From: Lysinibacillus sp. PLM2
GTDB taxonomy: Bacteria > Bacillota > Bacilli > Bacillales_A > Planococcaceae
DNA: 64,000 nucleotides
Reading direction: 5' to 3'
NCBI GenBank assembly: GCA_023168345.1
Contig: AP025689.1
Location: 3,160,001-3,224,000, forward strand
The number at the start of each line of letters is the position of its first letter. Positions within the stretch are counted from its first letter, which is position 1. Shown in pieces: positions 17,454-25,473 of the stretch. The notes under the pieces are model-generated. The model saw nothing but the letters and a program-made list of their open reading frames with translations. It had not been told where the DNA came from and searched no databases. The position numbers and the translations under genes were made by a program.

Positions 17454-18644
17454 TTACTCTTTGTCTTTCTGCTTTTCATCTTTTTTGGATTTCTGTTTTT
17501 CAGCCTTTTCATTTTTCTTTTCTTCGGCTTTTTCTTTAGCTTTTTCAGCCTCTTCCGCTGCTTTTTCCTTTGCTTTTTCAGCTTCTTCTATTGCTTTTTC
17601 TTTTGCTTTTTTAGTTTCTTCTGCTGCTTTTTCTTTTGCTTTTTTAGTCTCTTCTGCTGCTTTTTCTTTTGCTTTTTTAGTCTCTTCTGCTGCTTTTTCT
17701 TTTACTTTTTTAGTTTCTTCTGCTGCTTTTTCTTTTACTTTTTTAGTTTCTTCTTCTACTTTTTCTATTTCCTCTTCAACTGCTTCATTTAGTTTATCAG
17801 CAGCCTCTGAAGTTTTATTTTCATCTAATAGGTAACCATTCGCTTCAAGTTTTGCTAATTCTTTATTTACTTTGTTTTCAAGGCGGATTTTAGCTTTTTC
17901 AACATTTTTAGCTAGTGCTTCTTTTGCTTTTGGATTTTGCACTTTATCAAGTGCAGTTTGAAGTGCTAAAAGGTTGGAAGAGAATTTCGCTTCAAGTGCT
18001 GCTCTTGCAGATTCAATTGAAGTTACTTCATCATTTTCAGTTGAATCAGTTTCTTCATTTCCTTCTTCTTCAACAGCATCTATAGTTCCATCTTCCGTTT
18101 CTTCGTTAGCTTCCTCATCTTCAGATATTGCTTCTTCATACTTCTCAAGTGCTAATTCTTGTTCAGCTAAAGCTTCTTCTAAAAGCTGATTTGCTAACTC
18201 TTCATTACCTTCTGCAAGTAAATTTTCTGCTTCAGCAATTTTATCTTGTGCAGCACTGATTAACTTTGCTGCTTCAATCACATCGTCATTTTCAATAGCA
18301 ATTTTTATATTTTCTAACGCATTTTTTAAGAAGTCTGTAATGCTAATTGGCTCGTTAGCAGCTTCATTTTCTAATGCTTCATCTGTTGAATTTTCTTCAG
18401 GATCGACAGTAGTTGTTTCCTCAGTTACCGCTTCTTCAGTTGTTACTTCCTCTAAAGTTGGTTGATCAACAGTTTGTTCTAATTCAGGAACTGTGTTTGT
18501 AGAGTCTGTTACTACCTCCTCTACATTCTCATCTTGAATTTCTTCAGTTGTTAGTTCTTCATTCGCAAATGCTTGTCCAGATCCAAAAGCAACTGTTGCA
18601 GCCATAAAACTTGTTGTGACAATTGTATATATTTTTTTACTCAT
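17454..18644 (-). CDS. Secreted DUF5667-like coiled-coil protein with 11-residue repeats, downstream of a c-di-GMP riboswitch
   Basis: A 396-residue exported protein. Signal peptide 1-28 (ending AFAN), then a Glu/Thr-rich linker, a helical region (about 100-172) like DUF5667, an acidic linker, a second helical region (208-270), and a C-terminal repeat of about seven 11-residue units of type KEKAAEETKKA (about 296-372). The tail is lysine-rich, with no LPXTG motif. Undecad Ala/Glu/Lys repeats form long helices, as in LEA-type proteins, and the cationic end may bind anionic wall polymers (inference). The 33-bp DNA repeats probably vary in number. GGAGGG precedes the ATG; the leader contains a GEMM riboswitch. 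Confidence 0.82.
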   Translation of the reverse strand: MSKKIYTIVTTSFMAATVAFGSGQAFANEELTTEEIQDENVEEVVTDSTNTVPELEQTVDQPTLEEVTTEEAVTEETTTVDPEENSTDEALENEAANEPISITDFLKNALENIKIAIENDDVIEAAKLISAAQDKIAEAENLLAEGNEELANQLLEEALAEQELALEKYEEAISEDEEANEETEDGTIDAVEEEGNEETDSTENDEVTSIESARAALEAKFSSNLLALQTALDKVQNPKAKEALAKNVEKAKIRLENKVNKELAKLEANGYLLDENKTSEAADKLNEAVEEEIEKVEEETKKVKEKAAEETKKVKEKAAEETKKAKEKAAEETKKAKEKAAEETKKAKEKAIEEAEKAKEKAAEEAEKAKEKAEEKKNEKAEKQKSKKDEKQKDKE

Positions 18645-18717
18645 AGAAAAATCCCTCCATTTATGTTTGGAAGAATCATAAGTCTACTCTATTTATACTT
18701 GAGTAGATTCGGATTCT

Positions 18718-18803
18718 TCATTTGGTAGGCCAGCCGTCATAGTTTCCCTTAGACCCGTACCTTTGCGTCTCTACCTTTCGACAGATTTGCCTTTTTCAAA
18801 TGA
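18718..18803 (-). promoter_or_regulatory. Cyclic-di-GMP-I (GEMM) riboswitch in the coiled-coil gene leader
   Basis: Read on the minus strand, the element has GGCAAA, a stem capped by a GAAA tetraloop, then GACGCAAAG, CTAAG, and CTATGACGGCTGGCC in the second stem, i.e. the conserved GEMM-I core and tetraloop-receptor region. The outer P1 helix is TCATTTG / CAAATGA. It lies 74-160 bases upstream of the start codon at 18644. Immediately after P1 is a long hairpin (GAAGAATC...TCTACTC / GAGTAGA...GATTCTTC) that could be the expression platform; it lacks a U-tract. GEMM-I RNAs bind cyclic di-GMP. Confidence 0.9.
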
Positions 18804-18973
18804 GGAACCATTTTTCGTTCTCATTCTTAACCTAAATATATTACGAAAAATGATAAATTTCTATGATTAATATTTACCAAAATTATAGAATGAACATTTT
18901 TAAAAAGGTAGTTACTTTAATAGAATGAAGTAGTTAGAATTTCGCCTATGTTTTATTTTTGAAAACTCATAAA

Positions 18974-19012
18974 AAAAGAGGAAGCCAACATTGGGAATTT
19001 AGCTTCCTTTAC
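18974..19012 (-). terminator. Terminator after the phosphoglycerol transferase gene
   Basis: On the minus strand GGAAGC and GCTTCC pair around a loop and are followed by TCTTTTTTT. Confidence 0.75.
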
Positions 19013-19014
19013 TT

Positions 19015-20550
19015 TTATTCTGCTTGTTTGATCAATTCAAAATAATCATCATCCAAAATCGTTTGATTGTAAAAGTGTGAGTTCTTACTAAGTTCAGCAT
19101 CCACATAATTTAACCCATACTGTTCAACTAATGTTCGTTCAGCCGAAAATAGATTTGTACCAAGACCTAAGCGATTTCCTTGAACTTCTACACCCATACT
19201 AGCTAATATTGTTGGATACATATCTAAGGAAGTGAATAATCTATTTTTTGCGCTAATTGGTTCTGCTACAGAATTAATGAATGTATTATAAATAGTCCGA
19301 TTATATTCAGGATCAATTTTCCCATTATAATAAGCAGGGTCTTGCATACTTAAATGATCACCTAATAAAACGATCGTCGTGTTCTCATAAAATTCTTGTT
19401 CTTTAATCCAAGAAATAAAATCATATACTTGCTTTGAAGAAAGAGCATGAACATTTTCGTATTGTGTTTCATATTTTTGATCTGCTATTTCTTCTAAATA
19501 GCCATCAGGGAAATGAGTATTTACAGTTAAAAGTGTAAAATTGAAAGGCTCTTCATCCGCCGCTAACTCTAATACCTCATTTTTTGCCCAATTAAATAAA
19601 TCGGTATCATCAAAGCCCCACCAAACTTTATCCTCTTCAGTCATTTTTCCCTCTTCGATAGCTGAATAATAATCGTAAATTTCGTAATCTCCATGGTTTT
19701 TAAAATAATTTGTACGTCCACCAAAGCTAGCATCTGAACCAACCATTAACTTCAGATTATATCCTTCCTTTTTCAATATATCTCCTAAAGTGTAGGCTCC
19801 TTCGAGGAAGTTATCAGACGTAGTATAACTATTTCGTTCAATTGGAATCTTTAATGGAATACCTGATGTTGTTGCTACCATTGCGGCTACAGTCCAACCC
19901 GTATTACTCACAGGATATGCACCGCCAATTTTATCTGAATCAGAGAAATTCAAATTTTCTAATGCTAAGTTTTTAAGCTCAGGAATTACATTATAATTCC
20001 AGCCACCACCACTCTCTTTATCTATAAAAGTATTTTCCATTGATTCCAAATAAATTACGATTAAATTACGCTTTTCTTCCGGAAAATTGATCGCTATATT
20101 TCGTCCATCCACATAATGTTCTTCAATAAACGTTGAATTTTCAAACGTTCTCTTAATATATTGGTCAGCACCTATTAAGAAAAATCCCATTACAATAGAT
20201 ATTAAAAACACCATTCCTGAATAAAGGATTCGGAAACGATTTGTCTTTGGTAGGAAGGTAAATCGCACATCCTTTTTTAATACACGAAATTCGATTGTTT
20301 TATTGATATAGAGGGATAGTAGAATTGGGATGAACAAAACGAGAATTACAATACTAAATCTGACTATATTTTCACTAATCCAATAGCCAAATAACCCTTC
20401 AGAGGTTCCATTTGCGCCATTTGTTATATAATATAGAATTTCATCAATTACGTATTTTTCATTTATGTATTTTGAAACTGTATAAATTAAACCTGCTAGT
20501 AATAAAAATAGACTGCTTATACTACTAACAAAAATCTTTTTCTTACTCAT
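19015..20550 (-). CDS. LTA-synthase/OpgB-family membrane phosphoglycerol transferase
   Basis: A 511-residue polytopic enzyme of the alkaline-phosphatase superfamily. About three or four membrane helices (6-30, 60-82, 108-128) precede an extracytoplasmic sulfatase-like domain. Motifs are IYLESMENTF (metal-binding E169), the nucleophile region SNTGWTVAAMVATTSGIP, VNTHFPDGY and LLGDHLSM. These resemble E. coli OpgB (MdoB) more than canonical LtaS, so it probably moves phosphoglycerol from phosphatidylglycerol onto a glycan or wall polymer rather than building lipoteichoic acid de novo. It sits between the WxL-partner gene and the riboswitch-controlled coiled-coil gene. Confidence 0.85.
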   Translation of the reverse strand: MSKKKIFVSSISSLFLLLAGLIYTVSKYINEKYVIDEILYYITNGANGTSEGLFGYWISENIVRFSIVILVLFIPILLSLYINKTIEFRVLKKDVRFTFLPKTNRFRILYSGMVFLISIVMGFFLIGADQYIKRTFENSTFIEEHYVDGRNIAINFPEEKRNLIVIYLESMENTFIDKESGGGWNYNVIPELKNLALENLNFSDSDKIGGAYPVSNTGWTVAAMVATTSGIPLKIPIERNSYTTSDNFLEGAYTLGDILKKEGYNLKLMVGSDASFGGRTNYFKNHGDYEIYDYYSAIEEGKMTEEDKVWWGFDDTDLFNWAKNEVLELAADEEPFNFTLLTVNTHFPDGYLEEIADQKYETQYENVHALSSKQVYDFISWIKEQEFYENTTIVLLGDHLSMQDPAYYNGKIDPEYNRTIYNTFINSVAEPISAKNRLFTSLDMYPTILASMGVEVQGNRLGLGTNLFSAERTLVEQYGLNYVDAELSKNSHFYNQTILDDDYFELIKQAE

Positions 20551-20677
20551 TACATTAACTCCATTTCACATTCGTACTAAAAACTAAAACACTGGAAATT
20601 TAATTCCTCCTCTTGTTGAATTATCCTAATTTCCATATTATTTCTACTTTCGTATATTAATAAACGTTAAAAACAAA

Positions 20678-20712
20678 AAAACGTTTCCTAATTAAAGGAA
20701 AACGTTTTATTT
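20678..20712 (-). terminator. Terminator after the WxL-partner gene
   Basis: AAAACGTTT(TCC) and (GGA)AACGTTTT pair around TTTAATTAG, with T-runs on the minus strand. It abuts the stop codon of the DUF916 gene. Confidence 0.85.
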
Positions 20713-21741
20713 TTAGCGTCTTTTCCTTCCTAATAGAAACATCATGATTCCTATCAAGACTACACCAGCAATCCAAAACCAAGTAGGTAAACCATTCTCT
20801 TCCTTAGCAACAGTTACCTCTGTTTGCTGTTGTTCCACGAATTGATCAACATCTTCTCCACGAATTTGAAGCTCTCTTACTTCAGTAAATTCATTTCCCT
20901 GTACATTCCCATTTATACGGATAGTATACGTGCCGTCCTCTAACGTTTCATATCCCCATTGGATTGGAAATCTTATTTTCGACATTGGCGCCATTTTAAA
21001 GGGGTCAAAGCTTCCATTAAATAGTTCTTCACCTTTATCATTGTGTACAGAGTAGACTCCAGATATATCTTCTTGAATTTTTTGGGCATGATTCTCCATT
21101 TCAAGAAACACTTGTGCGTTTTCTCCATAAATCCCAGCATCCCCAATTAGGAAGTCTGTAGCTACTGTGTTTGGTAAGTTTAACTGAATAGCCATTGCAA
21201 TGACCATTTCTGTGTTAATGGTAAAATTAGCAGTTCCCTCTTCTACTTCTTTTTTTTGCTGCATTGTATCGCCTTGAGCTGCTATCAATACACCACCTAG
21301 TAATGTCTCACCATCCGCTTCTGGTACTGTAATTTCAATCGGTACTGTCTTTGAGCCGTGCGGAGGTAGTGTTATGGTATCTTGAACCGTAATATTTTCT
21401 TTTATATGGATACCGTCTTCTAGCAATACTGTATCCTGTGAGTCAATCACTTCCTCATACATAATACCGCCGGTTGCATTCGTGTATGCATAGGCTGAAG
21501 CCAAACTTACATTTACTTCTTCGTTTTTGTTGTTAGTAATTTTAATTTCGATTGTTTGTTGATCACCTGGATTTACATTTAGATTAAAATAACCAATTGT
21601 CGCTGAATTATGATTTTCAGGATAAATAGGTTCAACAGTTAATGGCATATTAACATCATGAGCTTTTACAAGTACAGAATTGGAATACAATAAAATAAAT
21701 AAGAACAGGTAAAGTAATGAAAAATAATGTTTAATATTCAA
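20713..21741 (-). CDS. WxL-interacting surface protein (DUF916/DUF3324)
   Basis: A 342-residue exported protein with signal peptide (about 1-27), a DUF916-type beta domain (about 33-150; NPGDQQTIEIKITNN, ITLPPHGSKTVPIEITVP), a DUF3324-type domain (about 165-295) and a C-terminal membrane helix (321-338) followed by RKRR. This is the architecture of WxIP proteins, which display and bind WxL proteins in Listeria, Enterococcus and lactobacilli. The WxL gene lies directly upstream on the same strand with a hairpin between them, so expression may be partly coupled. AGGTGACTCAACTTTGA precedes the ATG. Confidence 0.9.
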   Translation of the reverse strand: MNIKHYFSLLYLFLFILLYSNSVLVKAHDVNMPLTVEPIYPENHNSATIGYFNLNVNPGDQQTIEIKITNNKNEEVNVSLASAYAYTNATGGIMYEEVIDSQDTVLLEDGIHIKENITVQDTITLPPHGSKTVPIEITVPEADGETLLGGVLIAAQGDTMQQKKEVEEGTANFTINTEMVIAMAIQLNLPNTVATDFLIGDAGIYGENAQVFLEMENHAQKIQEDISGVYSVHNDKGEELFNGSFDPFKMAPMSKIRFPIQWGYETLEDGTYTIRINGNVQGNEFTEVRELQIRGEDVDQFVEQQQTEVTVAKEENGLPTWFWIAGVVLIGIMMFLLGRKRR

Positions 21742-21857
21742 AGTTGAGTCACCTCATTTAGTTCTTTACCGAATAGGTTTTCCATAAATGATTAAACTAA
21801 TATGACAAATTATAAAAATTTCTAGAATAAGCTTATTTAAATATTTAGGTACATATA

Positions 21858-21896
21858 AAAAAAGAGGCTATCCTATAATGGATAACCTCTAGATGA
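21858..21896 (-). terminator. Terminator or attenuator between WxL and WxL-partner genes
   Basis: AGAGGCTATCC and GGATAACCTCT pair around TATAAT, with a T-run on the minus strand. It could lower transcription of the downstream partner gene relative to the WxL gene. Confidence 0.8.
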
Positions 21897-21908
21897 TATT
21901 TATTATTA

Positions 21909-22460
21909 TTATGGGCCAGTTGGGAATGTTACAGAAATAGTTGTAGTATAGTTACCCGCTTTAACGTCTTTTGGTAATAAGTTTAATGTTAATGTATTTG
22001 CATCAACAGTGTATGTTCCCATACCTTCATTTGTACCAGCTGATAAAATTACTAATCCATTCAGGTTGTCGATATTACCACCAGTTGTTGTAATTAACTG
22101 AGCATCACTTGATCCTGAACCTACTACTTCTGTAATTGAAGGTGCACCAATTTCTAATGAGTTTAGCGGTAAAACATTACCATTTGAACTATCAGTAAAT
22201 TGAGTTGCTTTCATCACGATACTCCAGCCTTCGCCAGTTCCTCGTGGATCCTTCACTGTAAATGTACCTACTTGTGCATTAGTAGTTTGAGCCAAACCGT
22301 TTAATGTTACTCCTTCAAAGTTTCCAATTGTAGGTTGTGTCATATCTAACTGACTACCAGTTATAAGAGTTGATGATTCTGCAGCCATCACTGCATTTCC
22401 ACCAATGATTGATGCACCTAAAATACCTACTGTTGAAACTGTTGCAAGAAATTTTTTCAT
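21909..22460 (-). CDS. Small WxL-domain cell-surface protein, downstream of a c-di-GMP riboswitch
   Basis: A 183-residue exported protein: signal peptide (1-27, ending VMAAES) followed by essentially one WxL domain. The first WxL motif region is visible as VKDPRGTGEGWSIVMKATQF (W79). The C-terminal motif position reads YTTTISVTFPTGP, with valine where the second tryptophan is usual. WxL domains attach non-covalently to peptidoglycan and usually pair with DUF916/DUF3324 proteins such as the next gene. Most WxL proteins carry an extra adhesive domain; this one has none. AGGAGGC precedes the ATG; the 5' leader has a GEMM riboswitch. Confidence 0.87.
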   Translation of the reverse strand: MKKFLATVSTVGILGASIIGGNAVMAAESSTLITGSQLDMTQPTIGNFEGVTLNGLAQTTNAQVGTFTVKDPRGTGEGWSIVMKATQFTDSSNGNVLPLNSLEIGAPSITEVVGSGSSDAQLITTTGGNIDNLNGLVILSAGTNEGMGTYTVDANTLTLNLLPKDVKAGNYTTTISVTFPTGP

Positions 22461-22568
22461 ATATAAAAGCCTCCTAGTTTTTTATAAAATAGTTTTATAG
22501 AAAGCTGAAGTTTTACATTTAAAATCTACTATTTTAATAGATTCGAATGTCAACTCTTGTAGGAGTAT

Positions 22569-22665
22569 CATTCTTCATCCTTCAGCAACCCAGCCACCTT
22601 AGCTAAAGCCTTAGGTCTGTGGCTTTGCGTCTTTGTCTTTCAACAAATTTGCCTTTTTCGGAATG
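22569..22665 (-). promoter_or_regulatory. Cyclic-di-GMP-I (GEMM) riboswitch in the WxL gene leader
   Basis: On the minus strand the core is textbook: GGCAAA, stem TTTGTT-GAAA-GACAAA, then GACGCAAAGCCAC, ACCTAAGG, and GCTAAGGTGGCTGGGTTGC as tetraloop receptor and 3' stem. P1 is CATTC / GAATG. The aptamer ends about 110 bases before the ATG at 22460. The 3' strand of P1 can instead pair with a CATTC about 25 bases downstream (GAATG..ACTC..GAGT..CATTC), a plausible switch. A weaker AATCTA/TAGATT hairpin with TTTT follows. Confidence 0.96.
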
Positions 22666-23136
22666 CGAACGATTTGGTTACTCTATCTCTCTCGTAATTT
22701 GTCGTTCATCACTCACTAAAGTTATATTAATATAAAATAATATAATTGAATAGACTTAAATTATGGTAATAAAACCACAGATTATTAATAGTTTTATAGT
22801 TCCTTCTATTATATTGATATATCTTTCACTCCAAATAAAAAAACTCTAGCTATTTCAGCTAGAGCCAGACTGTCGACAAACTCAAAAATTTAAGATTATC
22901 TACAGTCTTTTTTCTATATACAATATATTTTAAGAAATCGTCGATTTTCGTTACAGGCGCTAAACTTTCCTCGGGCACGGCCTCAGCCTTCCCCCTCCCT
23001 TCGCTCAGTTTGGGTCCATCGGCTCGTACTGTTCCAGTAGGAGTTTTTGCGCCTTCCTTTCCAATCGACTTATATCGGCTAGTACAGTAGTGTGACGCTT
23101 CTAATATTCTGTTATCGCCAATTCAAAGACAAAATA
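22666..23136. other. Intergenic region with hairpins and a GC-richer non-coding block
   Basis: No credible gene. After the A/T-rich promoter region of the WxL riboswitch there is a hairpin CTCTAGCT/AGCTAGAG (22843-22866) with a T-run for leftward transcription, then AGACTGT/ACAGTCT (22867-22907) with a T-run for rightward transcription. Bases 22960-23080 are unusually GC-rich (GGGCACGGCCTCAGCC, GGGTCCATCGGCTCG) and do not look like protein-coding DNA here. They may be a remnant of a dispersed repeat or insertion sequence. Confidence 0.5.
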
Positions 23137-24123
23137 TCACTTAAAAATGCTCGTGCTATGCATTGGCTGAACTCTGGATTTTGGGTCTGTATAATTTTTC
23201 GCGTAATTGACGGCAATAGGTGCCTCGCCTAATCCTACTGCGATTAGCTTTACTTTTCCTTCATATGTCACGATGTCACCAGCAGCATAGACCCCTTCTA
23301 TATTTGTTTCCATTTTACGATTGACGAGAATTGAATTCTTCTCCATTTCAAGTCCCCAATTTTTTATCGGTCCAAGAGATGTAACATTGCCATAGTTCAC
23401 AATGACATGATCCACTTCTAAAACTTCTTCTGAACTATCTTTTGATACAATAACAACTTTTTCAATCCGCTCATTGTTTCCTATTAATTCCTTTACTGCA
23501 TAGGGAATTTTCACATTAACATTGGAATTATTTAATTTATTGACACTATCCTCATGTGCTCTAAATTCTGCTCTTCTATGGCATAGAGTTACAGTTTGGG
23601 CAATACCTTCTAACATTAAAGACCAATCTAATGCTGAATCTCCACCGCCACAAACTAATACCTTTGAATCTTTAAAATCCTGCAAATTCTTCACAGAGTA
23701 ATGCAAGTTTTTGCCTTCATAAAACGGGGCATTTTCTAGATTTAATTTTCTTGGCTCAAATGCGCCTATTCCACCTGTTATTAAAATAGTTTTCGAATAG
23801 TGCGTGCCCTTATTGGTCGTCAGTTTAAAAATTTCATCTATTTTCTCAAGCTCCAAAACAGTTTCAGTTAAACATATTTTTGGATTTGCATATTTTGCTT
23901 GATTGACAAGATTATCAATAAAGTCGCTTCCTAAAATTTTAGGAAATCCTCCTACATCATAAATATATTTATCCGGGTATAGCTCTGTAACCTGTCCACC
24001 TAATTGCTCTAAACTATCAATAATTTTGACGCTCATATTACGCATTCCTGCATAAAAAGTTGCAAACAATCCTGTAGGACCAGCACCTATTATCGTGATA
24101 TCAAACACTTTTTGATTTTCCAT
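23137..24123 (-). CDS. Ferredoxin--NADP+ reductase, YumC type
   Basis: A 328-residue flavoprotein. FAD binding: [19 protein letters not shown] near the N-terminus. NADP binding: [18 protein letters not shown]-terminal FAD motif: [25 protein letters not shown]. There is no redox-active CxxC, which separates it from thioredoxin reductase and fits the thioredoxin-reductase-like FNR of Bacillus (YumC/YcgT). It would move electrons between NADPH and a ferredoxin or flavodoxin; a ferredoxin gene lies 700 bases away on the other strand. ATG 24123 follows GAGGGAGAAAAT. Confidence 0.92.
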   Translation of the reverse strand: MENQKVFDITIIGAGPTGLFATFYAGMRNMSVKIIDSLEQLGGQVTELYPDKYIYDVGGFPKILGSDFIDNLVNQAKYANPKICLTETVLELEKIDEIFKLTTNKGTHYSKTILITGGIGAFEPRKLNLENAPFYEGKNLHYSVKNLQDFKDSKVLVCGGGDSALDWSLMLEGIAQTVTLCHRRAEFRAHEDSVNKLNNSNVNVKIPYAVKELIGNNERIEKVVIVSKDSSEEVLEVDHVIVNYGNVTSLGPIKNWGLEMEKNSILVNRKMETNIEGVYAAGDIVTYEGKVKLIAVGLGEAPIAVNYAKNYTDPKSRVQPMHSTSIFK

Positions 24124-24392
24124 ATTTTCTCCCTCATACTTTAATATCAAAAATGTATAAAATCCATGATTAACTTATTTCATAAACTCTCACACTTATC
24201 TACTTCAACAAAACACCGAAAAAGACCTTTTCATTTATTTCATTCAATATGTTCTCCAATTCCTCTTCTATTTATTAAGGTTTACGTTGGTTTATATATC
24301 ACTTATTGCAATTAACAAAATGTAAACGAGTATATGCTTCCTCACATTAGAACATCTTATTAATACATATGATTACTCAGGAGGAATTGATT

Positions 24393-24815
24393 ATGAAAAG
24401 TGCCTTCAGTCGTTTGGATGAATTGTTTGGAGATACATTACAAATTCTTGACCATATGAAAGTAGATTCTGAATATCAAGAAAAACTAGACCATATAATA
24501 AAAGTATTAAAAGAGCAAAAATTGAAGGTTGGAGAATTATCAAATTACATAGATGATAAGATGATTACTGCAGCATCTACTATGAAGACAATCTTGTATG
24601 AACTGAATAAAATAGTACTTCAATTAGAAGAAGGTTTATTAGAAGATTATAAAAAATCTACAAAAAATGACATTGACCAATACGAATCGTTACCGTTAGA
24701 AGAACAACAAGAACAAGCTGAGATCTACCATAATAAAATTGATTACTTAAGCGCTGTTAAAATTCGCGATAACATCAAAGAGATGCAAGAGATTTTAAAT
24801 TCTTTAGAGAATTAA
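24393..24815 (+). CDS. Hypothetical helical protein
   Basis: A 140-residue, strongly charged, all-helical soluble protein (MKSAFSRLDELFGDTLQIL...), likely coiled coil, with no signal or membrane segment. ATG at 24393 is chosen because AGGAGG lies eight bases upstream; an earlier in-frame ATG at 24369 has none. The ferredoxin gene begins 43 bases downstream on the same strand, so they may share a transcript. I recognise no family. Confidence 0.7.
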   Translation: MKSAFSRLDELFGDTLQILDHMKVDSEYQEKLDHIIKVLKEQKLKVGELSNYIDDKMITAASTMKTILYELNKIVLQLEEGLLEDYKKSTKNDIDQYESLPLEEQQEQAEIYHNKIDYLSAVKIRDNIKEMQEILNSLEN

Positions 24816-24858
24816 TATGAGGAAAAAAAACTAATTTCATAAAAGGGGGATTAATTAA

Positions 24859-25098
24859 ATGCCGTTTGTCATAACATCTCGATGTGTTCAGGAAAAAGCA
24901 GCTGATTGTGTTGATGTATGTCCTGTTGATTGTATTTTTGAAGGAGATGATCAATATTTTATTGATCCAGATATTTGTATAGATTGTGGTGCTTGTGAAG
25001 TCGCTTGCCCTGTACAAGCTATCTACCATGAAGATGAAGTACCCGCTAGAGAACAGCAATACATTCAAAAAGCGGTTGATTTCTTTCGTAACCAATAA
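24859..25098 (+). CDS. Bacterial-type ferredoxin
   Basis: A 79-residue ferredoxin. The C-terminal-half motif CIDCGACEVACP gives a complete [4Fe-4S] site. The N-terminal cysteines C9, C17 and C21 followed by P resemble a [3Fe-4S]-type or second cluster, as in seven-iron ferredoxins (VTSRCVQEKAADCVDVCPVDC-like arrangement). It carries low-potential electrons; the YumC-type reductase nearby is the natural partner. AAAGGGGGATTAATTAA precedes the ATG. A bidirectional hairpin follows. Confidence 0.95.
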   Translation: MPFVITSRCVQEKAADCVDVCPVDCIFEGDDQYFIDPDICIDCGACEVACPVQAIYHEDEVPAREQQYIQKAVDFFRNQ

Positions 25099-25105
25099 AT
25101 CTAAT

Positions 25106-25140
25106 AAAAAAAGCTGTGTTAAATTAAACACAGCTTTTTA
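25106..25140. terminator. Bidirectional terminator
   Basis: AAAAAAGCTGTGTT and AACACAGCTTTTT pair around AAATT. It lies between the convergent ferredoxin and tlp genes. Confidence 0.9.
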
Positions 25141-25143
25141 CTA

Positions 25144-25347
25144 TTAAGTTAATGGTTCATCTTTCATTCTTTGAATTGCATGTTTTCTACGTTCATTTTT
25201 GTCCTTTAGATTTTCAAGCTCTTCCGGAAAAGCGAATTCCATACTAACTTCAGCTTCTCGAATGTTTTCTTCCGTATTCTCAATCATTTCTTCTTTACTT
25301 ACAAACTTTGCTCTATCAAATTGGTTCGGTTGATTTTGTTTAGCCAT
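25144..25347 (-). CDS. tlp: Small acid-soluble spore protein, Tlp family
   Basis: A 67-residue hydrophilic protein starting MAKQNQPNQFDRAKF and containing ENTEENIREAE, SMEFAFPEE and KNERRKHAI, matching the thioredoxin-like (Tlp) minor spore proteins of Bacillus. Tlp is normally made in the forespore under sigma G and is degraded at germination. GGAGGTTTAGAA precedes the ATG. Its presence agrees with the germination operon at 55-59 kb. Confidence 0.85.
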   Translation of the reverse strand: MAKQNQPNQFDRAKFVSKEEMIENTEENIREAEVSMEFAFPEELENLKDKNERRKHAIQRMKDEPLT

Positions 25348-25473
25348 TTCTAAACCTCCATTACAAAATATAGGCTTAGTTTGTATTTCTTTGTGAAATT
25401 TATACTATTGACTTCTTTGTCTCTGATTATCACTTTTTCTAATGTCTTATAAATTTTCCCATCAAACATTCAA

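Noticed and set aside
17451..17835. Long plus-strand frames rich in Phe/Ser opposite the coiled-coil gene
   Set aside because: Antisense shadow of the Lys/Glu/Ala repeats; no start signal, and composition is explained by the opposite coding strand.
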